Assembly: GCF_017498065.1 (NCBI RefSeq)
Contig: NZ_JAGDFX010000003.1
Location: 223,540 to 287,539, forward strand
DNA: 64,000 bases
Source of the DNA: Oceanisphaera pacifica
GTDB taxonomy: Bacteria > Pseudomonadota > Gammaproteobacteria > Enterobacterales > Aeromonadaceae
Reading direction: 5' to 3'
Shown here: piece after piece, positions 29,039 to 39,361 of the stretch
Layout: each line of letters opens with the position of its first letter
Numbering within the stretch: position 1 is the stretch's first letter
Notes under the pieces: generated by a model
What the model was told of the DNA's origin: nothing
Seen by the model: the letters and a program-made list of their open reading frames with translations, nothing else
Databases searched by the model: none
Program-made: the position numbers and the translations under genes

Positions 29039-30112
29039 ATGAATAATGAACAGATTATGACGGCATTAGGCCAATTTATACCTGCGCATTGGGCGCGTGA
29101 TCCTGTGAGTGCGGGGTTTGTTCGAGGTGTGACACTCACCGATGAAGTATTAGTTATAAAGCTGGTGCTGCCTTTTGTGGACTATCAGCTTGAAAAAAGC
29201 ATGAGTCAAATTGACAGCCAGCTGTGTGAGATCAGCGGTGCTAAAAGTGTACATTGGAAAATAAGCCATGATGTGGCCACCCTTGCGCCGGCGGGTGAGT
29301 CTAACAGTGTCGCGGGTGTGCGTAATATTATTGCGGTGTCGTCGGGCAAAGGCGGGGTGGGTAAATCGACCACCTCGGTTAACTTAGCGCTGGCGTTGGC
29401 GCGCTTAGGCGCGCGAGTAGGAATATTGGATGCCGATGTGTATGGCCCCTCTATTCCTATGATGTTGGGCGTGACCAAAGAAAAGCCCGCCAGTGATGAT
29501 GGTAAAACCATGGCGCCTATTAATGCCCATGGTATTGTTGCCAACAGCATTGGCTTTTTAGTTAAAGAAGGCGATGCCACCATATGGCGTGGCCCTATGG
29601 CCAGTAAGGCGTTAGCGCAAATTTTGCGTGAAACCCGCTGGGGGGATTTGGATTATCTTATTGTCGACTTACCGCCCGGTACTGGGGACATTCAACTGAC
29701 CATGGCGCAAGATGTGCCTACTACTGCTGCTGTTGTGGTAACCACACCGCAAAACGTGGCACTCGCCGATGCGGTTAAAGGCATTAGTATGTTCCGCAAA
29801 GTGAATATTCCAGTGGTGGGCGTGATAGAAAATATGAGCTATCACCAGTGCACTCAGTGCGGTCATCAAGAAGCGTTATTTGGTGAGGGTGGGGGCTTGC
29901 GTGCCTCACAAGAGCATCAGGTGCCATTAATTGGTCAGCTGCCATTAGATGCCAGCATTGGTCGACAAATGGACAGCGGTACCCCCACTTTGGTCGCTGA
30001 GCCTGAGGGCGATTTATCTCAATTGTATTTAACCATGGCGGCGCGTATTGCCAGTGGTGTGTACTTTAGTGGTAACGCCGTGCCTACTCGCCTGTATACT
30101 CGAGCAGTTTAA
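29039..30112 (+). CDS. apbC: ApbC/Mrp, P-loop iron-sulfur cluster carrier ATPase
   Basis: 357 residues. N-terminal MIP18-like domain (about 1-85), then a deviant Walker A SSGKGGVGKST at about 101-111, VDLPPGTGDIQLT (Walker B/switch) and the Fe-S-binding CXXC in YHQCTQCGHQ. Delivers [4Fe-4S] clusters to apoproteins in the cytosol. Two cluster-dependent enzymes, fumarase and serine dehydratase, are encoded nearby, although that proximity need not be functional. Confidence 0.94.
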   Translation: MNNEQIMTALGQFIPAHWARDPVSAGFVRGVTLTDEVLVIKLVLPFVDYQLEKSMSQIDSQLCEISGAKSVHWKISHDVATLAPAGESNSVAGVRNIIAVSSGKGGVGKSTTSVNLALALARLGARVGILDADVYGPSIPMMLGVTKEKPASDDGKTMAPINAHGIVANSIGFLVKEGDATIWRGPMASKALAQILRETRWGDLDYLIVDLPPGTGDIQLTMAQDVPTTAAVVVTTPQNVALADAVKGISMFRKVNIPVVGVIENMSYHQCTQCGHQEALFGEGGGLRASQEHQVPLIGQLPLDASIGRQMDSGTPTLVAEPEGDLSQLYLTMAARIASGVYFSGNAVPTRLYTRAV

Positions 30113-30206
30113 TCACCTTGCTGCTATGGCTTTTGAATGTTAATTGCCTGATAGGGCAAACATAGTCGCGATAGCAGCGATATTTATATTTAATGAGGAA
30201 GTTGTA

Positions 30207-30788
30207 ATGCGTCTTTGTGACCGCGATATTAAGCGTTATTTGGCAGAAGGAAAGATTCAAATTAGTCCAGAGCCAGATCCTGAGCGGATTAGTGGCGTAA
30301 CGGTTGATGTATTGCTTGGCAACGAGTTTCGGGTTTTTCAGGCGCATACTGCTCCTTATATCGACTTAAGTGGCCCTAAAGCGGAAGTCTCCGATGCCAT
30401 TGATAGAGTGATGAGTGATGAAATAGTCATTGCCGATGGCGATGCTTTTTTTCTGCATCCGGGTGAATTGGCATTAGCAGTAACACTTGAATCCATTACC
30501 TTGCCCGATAATATTGTGGGCTGGTTAGATGGCCGCTCTTCGCTAGCACGACTGGGGTTAATGGTACATGCCACGGCTCACCGTATTGATCCGGGCTGGT
30601 CTGGACGCATTGTGCTTGAGTTTTATAATGGCGGTAAGCTTCCATTAGCATTGCGCCCTCATATGGTGATTGGTGCCCTTAACTTTGAAACCATGTCTGG
30701 CTCTGCTGAGCATCCTTATATGAGCCGTGCGAATGCTAAATATAAGGCGCAACAAGGGGCGGACGCGAGTCGCATTAATCAAGACTAA
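30207..30788 (+). CDS. dcd: Dcd, dCTP deaminase
   Basis: 193 residues, the length of the enteric enzyme. Converts dCTP to dUTP for dTMP synthesis. Signature [20 protein letters not shown] and [14 protein letters not shown] include the catalytic Arg and Glu of the trimeric dUTPase-like fold. The start is the ATG preceded by TGAGGAAG; a frame 21 codons longer reads through non-conserved leader. Confidence 0.95.
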   Translation: MRLCDRDIKRYLAEGKIQISPEPDPERISGVTVDVLLGNEFRVFQAHTAPYIDLSGPKAEVSDAIDRVMSDEIVIADGDAFFLHPGELALAVTLESITLPDNIVGWLDGRSSLARLGLMVHATAHRIDPGWSGRIVLEFYNGGKLPLALRPHMVIGALNFETMSGSAEHPYMSRANAKYKAQQGADASRINQD

Positions 30789-30814
30789 CTGTGATGCACA
30801 CACGGGATAAATAA

Positions 30815-32773
30815 ATGAAAAAGCTACTTTACGGTATTGGCGGCTTAGTATTGCTGCTGGTATTGGCGCTGGTTGTATTGACCCAGGTGATTGATACTGA
30901 GCGTGTTAAGCAGGTATTAATAGAGCAAACCCGAGAAAAAACGGGCCGTGTCTTGGTCATTAATGGCGATTTAAGCTGGCGCTTTTTTCCATCTATTGGC
31001 TTTACAGTAAAAGACGCAGCCTTACTTAACCCCCCCGGGTTTGCCAAAGGCAACACCTTGTCGGTGGGCGAGGTGAGCTTAGATGTCGCCCTTAAGCCAT
31101 TGTTTGATAATCAATTAAATATTGGCGAAGCTGTGCTGGGCAATGCACGGCTGCACTTAATTACCCGTGCCGATGGGGTGACAAACATTGATGACTTGCG
31201 TGAGTTGTTAGCCGAATCGGGTGATAATACCGATGTGCAAGATACAAGGGCAGACAGTGAGACAAGTGACTCGGCTAGCGAACCAGAAGCGTCGCATTCC
31301 TCGATGCAAGTGAGCTTGGCTGGGGTTAAGGTTGCCGATGCTGAAGTGATTATTCAAAACGACATGAAGGCTAAGCTGACGCGTTTAAGCCGTGTTAATT
31401 TTACCCTGAGTGATTTTGCCCCGGGTAATAGGGTGCCGCTTAGTTTATCGGGTAATTTGTTTACCGATGATATTCAAGCCAATATTAAGGCCACTGGCCA
31501 GTTTTGGTTGGCGCCAGAGCTAGACCGATTACAATTAAACGATCTCGATTTATTGGTGGGTACCACAGGCCGCGCCATTCCGGGTAATAAACAGTTTAAG
31601 TTACAAGGTGATTTGGCTTATCACTTAAACAACAAACTGGCGACCTTTAAAGAAGTGAACCTCGATATTGGTGAACTGGTGGTGACCGGTGAGCTTGCGG
31701 TGCGTCATCAAGCCCAACCAGAGCTCTCTTTTAAGCTAGATACCGACTTGCTCGATATTGATGCGCTACAGGCTGATTGGCGCGCGACCCCAGCAACTGA
31801 AACCCCGCAAGATGCTAAAGCAGCCGTCAGCCAAAATGCGCCACCGGCGACCTTGTCATCAGCCGTCCCTTCTGCTGAGCCTGATATGTCATTTTTGCAA
31901 ACGATTAAGGTAGAAGGCGAACTGACAGCGGATAAGGTACAAGCCAGTGGTATAGAGCTTGAGCAGCTGGATATTCTCATTCATCTTGATCAGGGCAAGG
32001 TCACGCTTGACTCGGTGCAGGCACAATTATATGAAGGTCAAATTGATGCCAAGGCTGAGTTAGATGTGTCGCGTGAACCCGCACGCTTTTGGGTAAAGCA
32101 AACCTTAACAGGCATTAATGCCCATGAGTTGCTGAATGCGGCCGCCGATGTAGATTACTTAGAAGGGCGTGGCAATTTAACCTTTAACTTAACCGGCTCA
32201 GGCTTAACTGCTGCAGCCATAAAGCAAAGCGTAAAAGGTACGGCGGGCATTAAAATAACGGATGGTGCTTTGCAGGGGGTGAACATCGCCTCACTTATTC
32301 GCCGCGCCCATGCCAAGGTAAAAGGCTTGCCAGTGCCGGCGAAAGATCAGATAGAAAAAACCGACTTTAGCGCGTTAACGGCCGACTTTGCTATTGCTAA
32401 GGGCACAGTAAGCACTGATAACTTGCACATGGCCTCTCCTTTATTGCGTATAGACGGCGAAGGTGAAACCAACTTACTTGATCAATCGCTTAATATTTTA
32501 ATGAACACCGCTATTGTTGGTAGCCTGAAAGGGCAAAATGGCGAAGAGCTGAGCGAGTTAAAAAATGTGTTGCTGCCAATACGTATTAGCGGGTCGTACC
32601 AAGACCCCGAATATAGCTTAGATTTACAAAAACTGTTCGATGTGTATTTGAGTGAAAAAGCCGATAAAGAAATTGAACGTGCCAAACGTAAACTGGGCGA
32701 TAAGTTAGGAGATAAATTAGGCGACAAACTCGGTGATAAGTTACCCGGTTTGTTCGACAAGCTAGGGCTTTAA
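30815..32773 (+). CDS. asmA: AsmA-family protein
   Basis: 652 residues. N-terminal transmembrane helix (LLYGIGGLVLLLVLALVVL), then an AsmA_N domain (IDTERVKQVLIEQTREKTGR, LSWRFFPSIGFTVKDAALLN) and a C-terminal AsmA_2-like domain (GRGNLTFNLTGSGLTAAAIK). Known relatives are inner-membrane-anchored, bridge-like periplasmic proteins involved in outer-membrane lipid homeostasis. The C terminus ends in four GDKL repeats. A single acidic linker lies at about 140-165. Follows dcd by 26 bases as in many gammaproteobacteria. Confidence 0.88.
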   Translation: MKKLLYGIGGLVLLLVLALVVLTQVIDTERVKQVLIEQTREKTGRVLVINGDLSWRFFPSIGFTVKDAALLNPPGFAKGNTLSVGEVSLDVALKPLFDNQLNIGEAVLGNARLHLITRADGVTNIDDLRELLAESGDNTDVQDTRADSETSDSASEPEASHSSMQVSLAGVKVADAEVIIQNDMKAKLTRLSRVNFTLSDFAPGNRVPLSLSGNLFTDDIQANIKATGQFWLAPELDRLQLNDLDLLVGTTGRAIPGNKQFKLQGDLAYHLNNKLATFKEVNLDIGELVVTGELAVRHQAQPELSFKLDTDLLDIDALQADWRATPATETPQDAKAAVSQNAPPATLSSAVPSAEPDMSFLQTIKVEGELTADKVQASGIELEQLDILIHLDQGKVTLDSVQAQLYEGQIDAKAELDVSREPARFWVKQTLTGINAHELLNAAADVDYLEGRGNLTFNLTGSGLTAAAIKQSVKGTAGIKITDGALQGVNIASLIRRAHAKVKGLPVPAKDQIEKTDFSALTADFAIAKGTVSTDNLHMASPLLRIDGEGETNLLDQSLNILMNTAIVGSLKGQNGEELSELKNVLLPIRISGSYQDPEYSLDLQKLFDVYLSEKADKEIERAKRKLGDKLGDKLGDKLGDKLPGLFDKLGL

Positions 32774-32835
32774 TCAAACTGCGCTAAGTAGCTTGCTGGT
32801 ATCGCCTTGTTCGCTTAGCGCATTGTTACTCATTT

Positions 32836-33345
32836 ATGGGAGTGCGTTTGTTGAAAAATAATAACAAGACACCCAACACAAGTAACCAGACAGCCAAGGT
32901 ATTAATGGTGTGTTTAGGTAATATTTGTCGCTCACCTACTGCAGAAGCAGTATTACGTCAGCAAGCCGCCAAGGCGGGCGTTGCTTTACAAATCGATTCG
33001 GCAGGCACCTATGGCGGGCATGCTGGCGCTTTGCCAGACGCGCGGTCGCGAGCAGCAGGTGAGCTGCGAGGTTATGATTTTAGTGGCATTTATTCTCGCC
33101 AGGTGCAAGTTGATGATTTTGCTCAGTTTGATCTGATCCTTGCCGCAGATAACAGTAATCTCAACAATCTAAAACAACTGTGCCCAGCTGAACATCAGCA
33201 CAAACTAAGGCTCTTATTGAGTTTTAGTCAACAGGCGACCCAAGAAGTCCCCGATCCGTATTATGGTGGTGAGCAAGGTTTTGAGCAGGTATTAGATTTA
33301 GTTGAGTCAGCTTGTGAAGGCATTTTGGCGCAATACACTCAATGA
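32836..33345 (+). CDS. Low-molecular-weight protein tyrosine phosphatase
   Basis: 169 residues with the CX5R loop VCLGNICRSPTAEAV and the distal acid DPYYGG (VPDPYYGGEQGFEQVLDLV), the YfkJ/LMW-PTP pattern. Substrates unknown. The N-terminal 20 residues (Asn/Thr-rich) are not part of the fold; a TTG at 32851 could also start translation. It is not beside an exopolysaccharide kinase gene, so a Wzb role is not supported. Confidence 0.88.
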   Translation: MGVRLLKNNNKTPNTSNQTAKVLMVCLGNICRSPTAEAVLRQQAAKAGVALQIDSAGTYGGHAGALPDARSRAAGELRGYDFSGIYSRQVQVDDFAQFDLILAADNSNLNNLKQLCPAEHQHKLRLLLSFSQQATQEVPDPYYGGEQGFEQVLDLVESACEGILAQYTQ

Positions 33346-33366
33346 GATAGTCATAACTACTAATGA

Positions 33367-33435
33367 GACAGTCATATTTAGTAAGACTGTCCTGATTATA
33401 GTTAAAATAGGACAGTCATATTTTACAAGACTGTC
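33367..33435. repeat. Twin REP-like hairpins (GACAGTC/GACTGTC)
   Basis: Two 25-base hairpins, 33367-33391 and 33411-33435, each with arms GACAGTC and GACTGTC and an AT-rich 11-base loop, 19 bases apart. They lie in the gap 33346-33665, just beyond the 3' end of the Y1 transposase gene, which makes them candidate REP sequences for it. The rest of the gap holds nothing I recognise. Confidence 0.7.
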
Positions 33436-33665
33436 AAGATTACTGTTAATGCGGCTTCATTTGAGTTTATCTATGGTGATTAATGAATTTTATGCATAGG
33501 TTGTTAGGCGAGTGATGTCGAAATAACGATGAGATAAGGTAAAAATAAGTAATTATGTACAGAAAGGCTAAACATTGGGCAGCACAAAGCCACTCGAGTG
33601 TGAGTGTTGTGATTGTATGATATTTTTTACCGTGACTGACTACAGCAAGTTCAGCTTAGGCGCCC

Positions 33666-34658
33666 TTAGTTAGGCCAATGTTGGCAGCAACTGAGATATG
33701 AGCGCCGCTTTCGGCCTAAGTGCTGGTGATATTGAGTCACATTTTCAAGCGTGCCCACAGGCCCGGTAAACAAGTACTTAAATTCTTGTGTTATTTTTTG
33801 CCAGTTTTCTAGAGGAATATTTAGCCTTTCGAGAATGTTAGCGGTACTTTCATGAATAAAGCCTCGTTTATCATCTCGCTGTATTCGTCCCATGTCGTTT
33901 ACGAGGGTAATGTAGTCTTTAACATCAAAGAGTAAGCCTTTACGTTGCCTGCTTAGGGTATCGTGAATTTTTTGTTCATTACCAATAAAAGGCAACAGGT
34001 TGTCTGGTTGCTTACTTTTGTGTGCTGCATCAATACGTTGCTTAATACTGGTGTAGTGCGAATCTTCGGGTGTGTTAGCCATTTTTGCCCGAACTGGATT
34101 TAAGTCAACGTAAGTCATACAGGCCAATACCGCAGCCTCATCCAGCAGAGCTTGAGACTTAAAGCGGCCCTCCCAAAAGTGTCCTGTACAGTCATCTTCT
34201 TCGTTGGCGGTTCGTGCCATAGGTTCATTTAACGCGCGCATAAACCAGCTAATACTGATTAATCGGCTACGATACTCAGCTATTCGTTCATTCAATCTAT
34301 CAAGCTCATAGGTTTCAATAGGCTCGTTTTTGGCAAATTTTTGAGTGATGTATGTGCCTTTAAATAACCCATGCCATTGTTTTACAACTTTTTTATCGCT
34401 CCATCTCTGTACTTTATCCATATCGACATGTAGCACTACATGCAAATGGTTCGACATGACCGCGTAGGCTGCTACATCAATCGAAAACTGCTGTGAGAGG
34501 TATAGTATTCGTTTCTCTAGCCATTTACGGCGACGCTCAAAGCTGCGGCCTGTGGCGTTATCTATACCGCATAAAAATGCGCCTCTAACCGTGCGGCTCA
34601 CGCAGTGATAAAAGGGAGTGTCTTCTAAACTAATTTGCTCTGATCGTGGTTTAGGCAT
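33666..34658 (-). CDS. REP-associated Y1 (HUH) transposase-like protein
   Basis: 330 residues of the Transposase_17/Y1_Tnp family. HUH metal motif in SNHLHVVLHVD (about 68-78), GHFWEGRFKSQALLDE and the hallmark YVDLNPVRAKMAN. Such proteins (RAYTs) are single-copy, domesticated relatives of IS200/IS605 transposases that process REP hairpins. A GGAGGCAAG ribosome site precedes the ATG. No terminal element ends are visible. A link to the twin hairpins at 33367-33435 or to the GGGTCGGAGTC elements is inference. Confidence 0.88.
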   Translation of the reverse strand: MPKPRSEQISLEDTPFYHCVSRTVRGAFLCGIDNATGRSFERRRKWLEKRILYLSQQFSIDVAAYAVMSNHLHVVLHVDMDKVQRWSDKKVVKQWHGLFKGTYITQKFAKNEPIETYELDRLNERIAEYRSRLISISWFMRALNEPMARTANEEDDCTGHFWEGRFKSQALLDEAAVLACMTYVDLNPVRAKMANTPEDSHYTSIKQRIDAAHKSKQPDNLLPFIGNEQKIHDTLSRQRKGLLFDVKDYITLVNDMGRIQRDDKRGFIHESTANILERLNIPLENWQKITQEFKYLFTGPVGTLENVTQYHQHLGRKRRSYLSCCQHWPN

Positions 34659-34870
34659 CCTTGCCTCCTTAAGCTACACCTTCTAAGTAGATTAAGTATA
34701 GGTGGCTGGTTAATAAGTAGCCAGATGCTCAGAAGGGGCTGATTAACTTAACAGTGAGTGGAATGAGAGTCTGAGTTTTAGCGCTGATAAAGACAGGCAT
34801 ATTAGTGCTTTTTGCAAGTTTAAGTTAACTCGTTATTTAGCATTATGATCATTATATTTTAGACATAAAA

Positions 34871-34895
34871 AAGGCTCCCTTAGGAGCCTTTTTGG
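34871..34895 (-). terminator. Terminator downstream of rne
   Basis: Stem AAGGCTCC/GGAGCCTT with loop CTTA and flanking A and T runs on both sides, 20 bases after the rne stop. Could act in both directions. Confidence 0.8.
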
Positions 34896-34910
34896 CGTAG
34901 TAGTCATTAA

Positions 34911-37900
34911 TTAATGACTACTAGGTTTGCTCATGGGAGCTGATGCAGTACTTTTAGCTGCAGTGCTTCCTGCATGGCGACCACTGCTTGTTACCGTCTC
35001 GCGTAACAAAGGTGGATATTCGGGCTTCACGTAGGGAGCTTGTTCAACCACACTTGGTTTAGTCATGGGAGCTGATGCCTGCTTAGCACTTTGATATAAG
35101 CCGGTGAGTGCTTTTGCCGCTGGCGCTACAGTTTGCTCTGCTACAGATTCAGGCTTTGCTTCAGGCTCAGCTTGTGGCTTTGCTTCAGGCTCAGCTTGTG
35201 GCTTTGCTTCAGGCTCAGCTTGTGGCTTTGCTTCAGGTTCAGCTTGTGGCTTTGCTTCAGGTTCAGCTTGTGGCTTTGCTTCAGGTTCAGCTTGTGGCTT
35301 TGCTTCAGGCTCAGCTTGTGGCTTTGCTTCAGGCTCAGCTTGTGGCTTTGCTTCAGGTTCAGCTTGTGGCTTTGCTTCAGGCTCAGCTTGTGGCTTTGCT
35401 TCAGGTTCAGCTTGTGGCTTTGCTTCAGGTTCAGCTTGTGGCTTTGCTTCAGGTTCAGCTTGTGGCTTTGCTTCAGGTTCAGCTTGCGGCTTGGCTTCAG
35501 GTTCAGCTTGCAGCTTTGCTTCAGGCTCAGCTTGCAGCTTTGCTTCAGGCTCAGCTTGCGGCTTGGCTTCAGGCTCAGCTTGTGGCTTTGCTTCAGGCTC
35601 AACAGGTTTGGCTGCTGTGGCTTGGGCTTCTTGTGCGGCTACATCTTCTGCTGATGCAACCCACTTATCTTCACCTTCACGAGCGATAAGCGCAGCTATG
35701 CTGTTTTCACGACGACGGCGACGATTGTCTTCATTCATCCGCTTGCGCTTAGGCATAGGGTTGCGCTTGTGCGAAGACGTTTGCTCTTTGTTTGCTGTAT
35801 CAACCGCGCCAGTCTCTGGTTGTTGCGTATTTGTTTCAACCGGCTTGCCGTCGTTATCTACACGTACTTGCTTACGCATTTGACGGCGCTGACGACGCTC
35901 GGCCACATTTTGCACTTTTTGCTCGCTGTGTTGAGCTTCTGCTGTGGTCGTTTGTTGTGTGTTTTTCTGCTGAGCACCTTGTGATTGTTGAGCGCCCTGC
36001 TGTTGAGTACTTGGCTGCTGCTGAGTACTTTGTTGCTGAGTGCTCTCACGGCGAGGCTTACGACGTTCGCGACGAGTGCGCTCATGCTTGTTGCTGGTGT
36101 CGTTGGTATCTTGAGATTTACTTTCAGGTGCTGCCTTCGCTTTATTATGGCGTTCTTCATCTCGAGGCTTGCGATTGTTTTGACGATCGCTACGTTCACG
36201 ACGTTCATTATTACGATCATTCGCATTGCTTTGCTGGCGGCTATTAGAGCGACCATTATTACGGTTATTATTGCGATTGTTGTTGCGGTTATTACGGTCG
36301 TTATTACGTGCTGGGCGATCTTTTTGCTCAGGTGTTGCAGCCGGGATAACAGCTTGCTGAGGTTCAGTAGTGCCTTTAAACCAGCTAGAAACCGCACACA
36401 TAATACGGCTGAGTAACCCTGTTTGAGTTTGCTCAGGCGCAGGAGTGCTAGGGTTATCTTCCTTTGTTGTTGGAGCAGGAGTAGGGGCCGTAAAGCCTTG
36501 CAAAGCGGGCTGCTCACTGCGTGAAGATGCTTTGCTATCTCGTGGTGTGTAGGCGGGCTTGTCAACCGATGTTTTTAAATGAAAGCTGCTAACACTTTCT
36601 TCGTCGCCGCTGCGTACCCGTGCCACTTCAAAGTGGGGCGTTTCTAATTGCTCGTTAGGAATAATATAAATACTAACTTTATAGCGCTGCTCAAGATCGG
36701 CAATAGCTTGGCGCTTTTCATTAAGCAAGTAAGCAGCTACATCAACCGGTACTTGACCATGAATTTGGCCGGTATTGTCTTTTAGCGCTTCTTCTTCAAT
36801 AAGGCGCAAAATAGCCAGTGCCAGTGATTCATTATCACGAATAGTGCCTTGGCCTAAGCAGCGAGGACAAACGTGTGTGCTCGACTCACCTAAAGAAGGG
36901 CGTAGGCGCTGGCGAGACATTTCCAATAAGCCAAAGCGAGAAATACGTCCTAATTGAATGCGAGCACGGTCTTGGCGCACCGCATCGCGAACGCGATTTT
37001 CAACTTCGCGTTGATGGCGTACTGGCGTCATATCAATAAAGTCGATGACCACCAAGCCACCTAAGTCGCGCAGGCGTAACTGACGGGCAATTTCATCGGC
37101 CGCTTCTAAGTTGGTTTGTAGCGCCGTTTCTTCTATGTCGCCGCCTTTGGTGGCGCGTGAAGAGTTAATATCAATACTGGTGAGCGCTTCGGTGGGGTCA
37201 ATAACAATACTGCCACCAGAAGGCAGGCGCACTTCGCGTTGAAAAGCCGACTCTATTTGGCTTTCAATTTGAAAGTGGCTAAACATAGGCACATCGCCTT
37301 CGTATAGCTTAACGCGGCTTACAAAGTCGGGACGCACCAGTTCAATGTGCTTTTGAGCACGCTCAAAAATCACCGGGTTATCAATTAAAATCTCACCAAT
37401 ATCGCGGCGCAAGTAGTCGCGAATGGCGCGCACAATGACGTTACTTTCTTGGTGAATTAAAAAGGGGGCAGTCCCGCCTTCTGCGGCTTCTTGAATAGCA
37501 GACCAGTGTGTTTGCAAGACGTGCAAATCCCACTCTAGCTCTTCAGCCGACTTGCCCACGCCAGCCGTACGCACAATTAGGCCCATGCCGTCGGGTAAAT
37601 CAAGCTGAGATAGCGCTTGTTTTAGCTCGGTGCGCTCATCACCTTCAATGCGACGAGATATGCCACCAGCACGAGGATTATTAGGCATTAATACCAAATA
37701 AGAACCAGCCAGACTGATAAAGGTAGTTAGCGCGGCCCCTTTATTGCCGCGCTCTTCTTTATCAATTTGCACAATAACTTCTTGGCCTTCCTTAACTACC
37801 TCTTTGATATTAGGGCGACCTTGGTAGGTGTAACCGGCAGGGAAGTAGTTGCGGGCAATTTCTTTTAAAGGCAAAAAGCCATGTCGGTCGGCACCATAAT

Positions 37901-38075
37901 CAACAAAAGCGGCTTCAAGGCTGGGCTCTACGCGAGTAATTTTACCTTTGTAGATATTGGCTTTCTTTTGTTCATGGCCTGGGCTTTCAATGTCTAAATC
38001 GTAGAGTTTTTGCCCATCTACTAAGGCTACGCGCAACTCTTCTTCTTGAGTGGCGTTAATTAGCATTCTTTTCAT
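34911..38075 (-). CDS. rne: RNase E, endoribonuclease and degradosome scaffold
   Basis: 1054 residues. Catalytic half about 1-510: S1 domain ([35 protein letters not shown]), DNase I-like site ([29 protein letters not shown]) and the zinc-link CPRCLGQG. The C-terminal half is disordered: an RNRNNRNN-type basic, RNA-binding stretch (about 590-660), a Gln/Thr-rich tract and a 19-unit PEAKPQAE repeat (about 825-975). It initiates mRNA decay and rRNA/tRNA processing and scaffolds the degradosome. Divergent from rluC, as in E. coli, with a long leader likely used for autoregulation. Confidence 0.96.
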   Translation of the reverse strand: MKRMLINATQEEELRVALVDGQKLYDLDIESPGHEQKKANIYKGKITRVEPSLEAAFVDYGADRHGFLPLKEIARNYFPAGYTYQGRPNIKEVVKEGQEVIVQIDKEERGNKGAALTTFISLAGSYLVLMPNNPRAGGISRRIEGDERTELKQALSQLDLPDGMGLIVRTAGVGKSAEELEWDLHVLQTHWSAIQEAAEGGTAPFLIHQESNVIVRAIRDYLRRDIGEILIDNPVIFERAQKHIELVRPDFVSRVKLYEGDVPMFSHFQIESQIESAFQREVRLPSGGSIVIDPTEALTSIDINSSRATKGGDIEETALQTNLEAADEIARQLRLRDLGGLVVIDFIDMTPVRHQREVENRVRDAVRQDRARIQLGRISRFGLLEMSRQRLRPSLGESSTHVCPRCLGQGTIRDNESLALAILRLIEEEALKDNTGQIHGQVPVDVAAYLLNEKRQAIADLEQRYKVSIYIIPNEQLETPHFEVARVRSGDEESVSSFHLKTSVDKPAYTPRDSKASSRSEQPALQGFTAPTPAPTTKEDNPSTPAPEQTQTGLLSRIMCAVSSWFKGTTEPQQAVIPAATPEQKDRPARNNDRNNRNNNRNNNRNNGRSNSRQQSNANDRNNERRERSDRQNNRKPRDEERHNKAKAAPESKSQDTNDTSNKHERTRRERRKPRRESTQQQSTQQQPSTQQQGAQQSQGAQQKNTQQTTTAEAQHSEQKVQNVAERRQRRQMRKQVRVDNDGKPVETNTQQPETGAVDTANKEQTSSHKRNPMPKRKRMNEDNRRRRRENSIAALIAREGEDKWVASAEDVAAQEAQATAAKPVEPEAKPQAEPEAKPQAEPEAKLQAEPEAKLQAEPEAKPQAEPEAKPQAEPEAKPQAEPEAKPQAEPEAKPQAEPEAKPQAEPEAKPQAEPEAKPQAEPEAKPQAEPEAKPQAEPEAKPQAEPEAKPQAEPEAKPQAEPEAKPQAEPEAKPESVAEQTVAPAAKALTGLYQSAKQASAPMTKPSVVEQAPYVKPEYPPLLRETVTSSGRHAGSTAAKSTASAPMSKPSSH
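35152..35601. repeat. 24-bp tandem repeat inside rne, 19 copies
   Basis: Nineteen head-to-tail 24-bp units (plus-strand form GGCTTTGCTTCAGGCTCA + GCTTGT), nearly identical with a few changes (GGCTCA/GGTTCA; TGTGGC/TGCGGC/TGCAGC). They encode PEAKPQAE, with two units as PEAKLQAE, in the RNase E tail. All frames stay open, producing long spurious ORFs. Likely variable in copy number. Confidence 0.95.
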
Positions 38076-38408
38076 TAATGACTCTTTTTATAAGTTTTTA
38101 CTGTTTTTTACAGTGTTGGTATGTCCCTGATGTCACCAATTTATTCCGACGAACACCGGCCTCGAGTCTGTTAGCGTAACGGGTGCAGCCTCTCGGCTGG
38201 GCACGCTTGAGGCGCTTATTCAGGTGTTGTTCACGATAAGGGAGAGCCCAAAGGTCGCGAATAAATTGGGTTATCTGGGGTATCTTGCATTGCTTCCCCC
38301 CATTTAGGGCAAGCATTAAATTCTAGGTTATTATCACACTTTAACGGTAATTTTAGCAAGGCGCCTTTTTTGCATTAAATTACGCCCGCTAATGATAGAA
38401 TGCGAACC
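38076..38408. promoter_or_regulatory. Divergent rne-rluC intergenic region with rne leader
   Basis: 333 bases without a gene. The rne side should contain a long 5' untranslated region, since RNase E commonly autoregulates through its leader; it contains small inverted repeats (for example GCCTCTCGGCTGGGCACGC near 38188). The rluC side is AT-rich (38320-38400). I cannot place promoters with confidence. Confidence 0.4.
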
Positions 38409-39359
38409 ATGAAAATAGAACAAAATCACAGTGTACGGTTGCTCACCATAGAGGCTGAGTATGAAGGGCAACGCATAGATAATTTTTTACGAACTCAGCT
38501 TAAAGGCGTTCCCAAAAGCCTGATTTATCGAATTGTGCGCAAAGGCGAGGTAAGAGTTAATAAAAAACGTATTAAACCTGAGTATAAACTCATCACAGGT
38601 GATGTAGTTAGGGTGCCACCGGTGCGTGTTGCAGAACGCGAGCATTCGGTTCCTGAAAACAAACAACAAGAAGTGCAGTCACTAGAATCCGCCATTATCT
38701 ATGAAGATGATGCACTAATTGTTATTAATAAGCCGTCGGGCATGGCTGTGCACGGTGGCAGTGGCTTAAGTTTTGGCTTAATTGAAGGTTTGCGGGCGCT
38801 CCGGCCTCAAGCGCGTTTTTTAGAGTTGGCACATCGCCTAGACAGAGATACTTCTGGGCTATTACTGGTGGCGAAAAAGCGCAGTATGTTGCGTAACCTG
38901 CATGAGCAGCTGCGTGACAAAACCATGAATAAATATTACCAAGCTTTAGTGCTCGGACAGTGGTCACCTAAGCAAAAAGCCGTGAAGGCGCCGTTAAGAA
39001 AATATGAACTGCCCTCGGGTGAACGCACGGTTAAGGTAGATACTAAAGAGGGTAAGCCGTCAGACACCCGTTTTAAAATTCTACAAACTTTTGCCGATGC
39101 AACCTTAATCGAATGTAGCCCCATTACTGGGCGAACGCATCAAATTCGCGTGCATACTTTACATGCAGGGCACCCCATTGCTGGGGATAATCGTTATGGT
39201 GATGCTCAGTTTGATGAGCAAATGCGTCGTTTAGGGCTTAAACGCTTATTTTTGCATGCCTGTCGGTTGCGCTTTTATCACCCCGGTCGCGATGAACACA
39301 TGGTGGTTGAAGCGCCGCTTGCGCCCTCGCTACAAAAACTACTCACTAAAATGAGGTGA
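38409..39359 (+). CDS. rluC: RluC, 23S rRNA pseudouridine synthase
   Basis: 316 residues. N-terminal S4 RNA-binding domain (GQRIDNFLRTQLKGVPKSLI, VRVNKKRIKPEYKL), then the RluA-type catalytic core with the active Asp in AHRLDRDTSGLLLVAKK and TGRTHQIRVH. RluC modifies positions 955, 2504 and 2580 of 23S rRNA in E. coli. I start at the second ATG (MKIEQN), matching homologues; one three codons earlier is possible. Confidence 0.94.
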   Translation: MKIEQNHSVRLLTIEAEYEGQRIDNFLRTQLKGVPKSLIYRIVRKGEVRVNKKRIKPEYKLITGDVVRVPPVRVAEREHSVPENKQQEVQSLESAIIYEDDALIVINKPSGMAVHGGSGLSFGLIEGLRALRPQARFLELAHRLDRDTSGLLLVAKKRSMLRNLHEQLRDKTMNKYYQALVLGQWSPKQKAVKAPLRKYELPSGERTVKVDTKEGKPSDTRFKILQTFADATLIECSPITGRTHQIRVHTLHAGHPIAGDNRYGDAQFDEQMRRLGLKRLFLHACRLRFYHPGRDEHMVVEAPLAPSLQKLLTKMR

Positions 39360-39361
39360 TG

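Noticed and set aside
35152..35601. CRISPR-like array
   Set aside because: Repeats are contiguous with no spacers and are in frame within rne. No cas genes or other CRISPR-like array found.
35104..35883. Long open frames on the strand opposite rne (up to 259 codons) and in two further frames
   Set aside because: They arise because the 24-bp repeat has no stop codon in several frames; composition is pure repeat (FASGSACG and similar) and rne fully explains the region.
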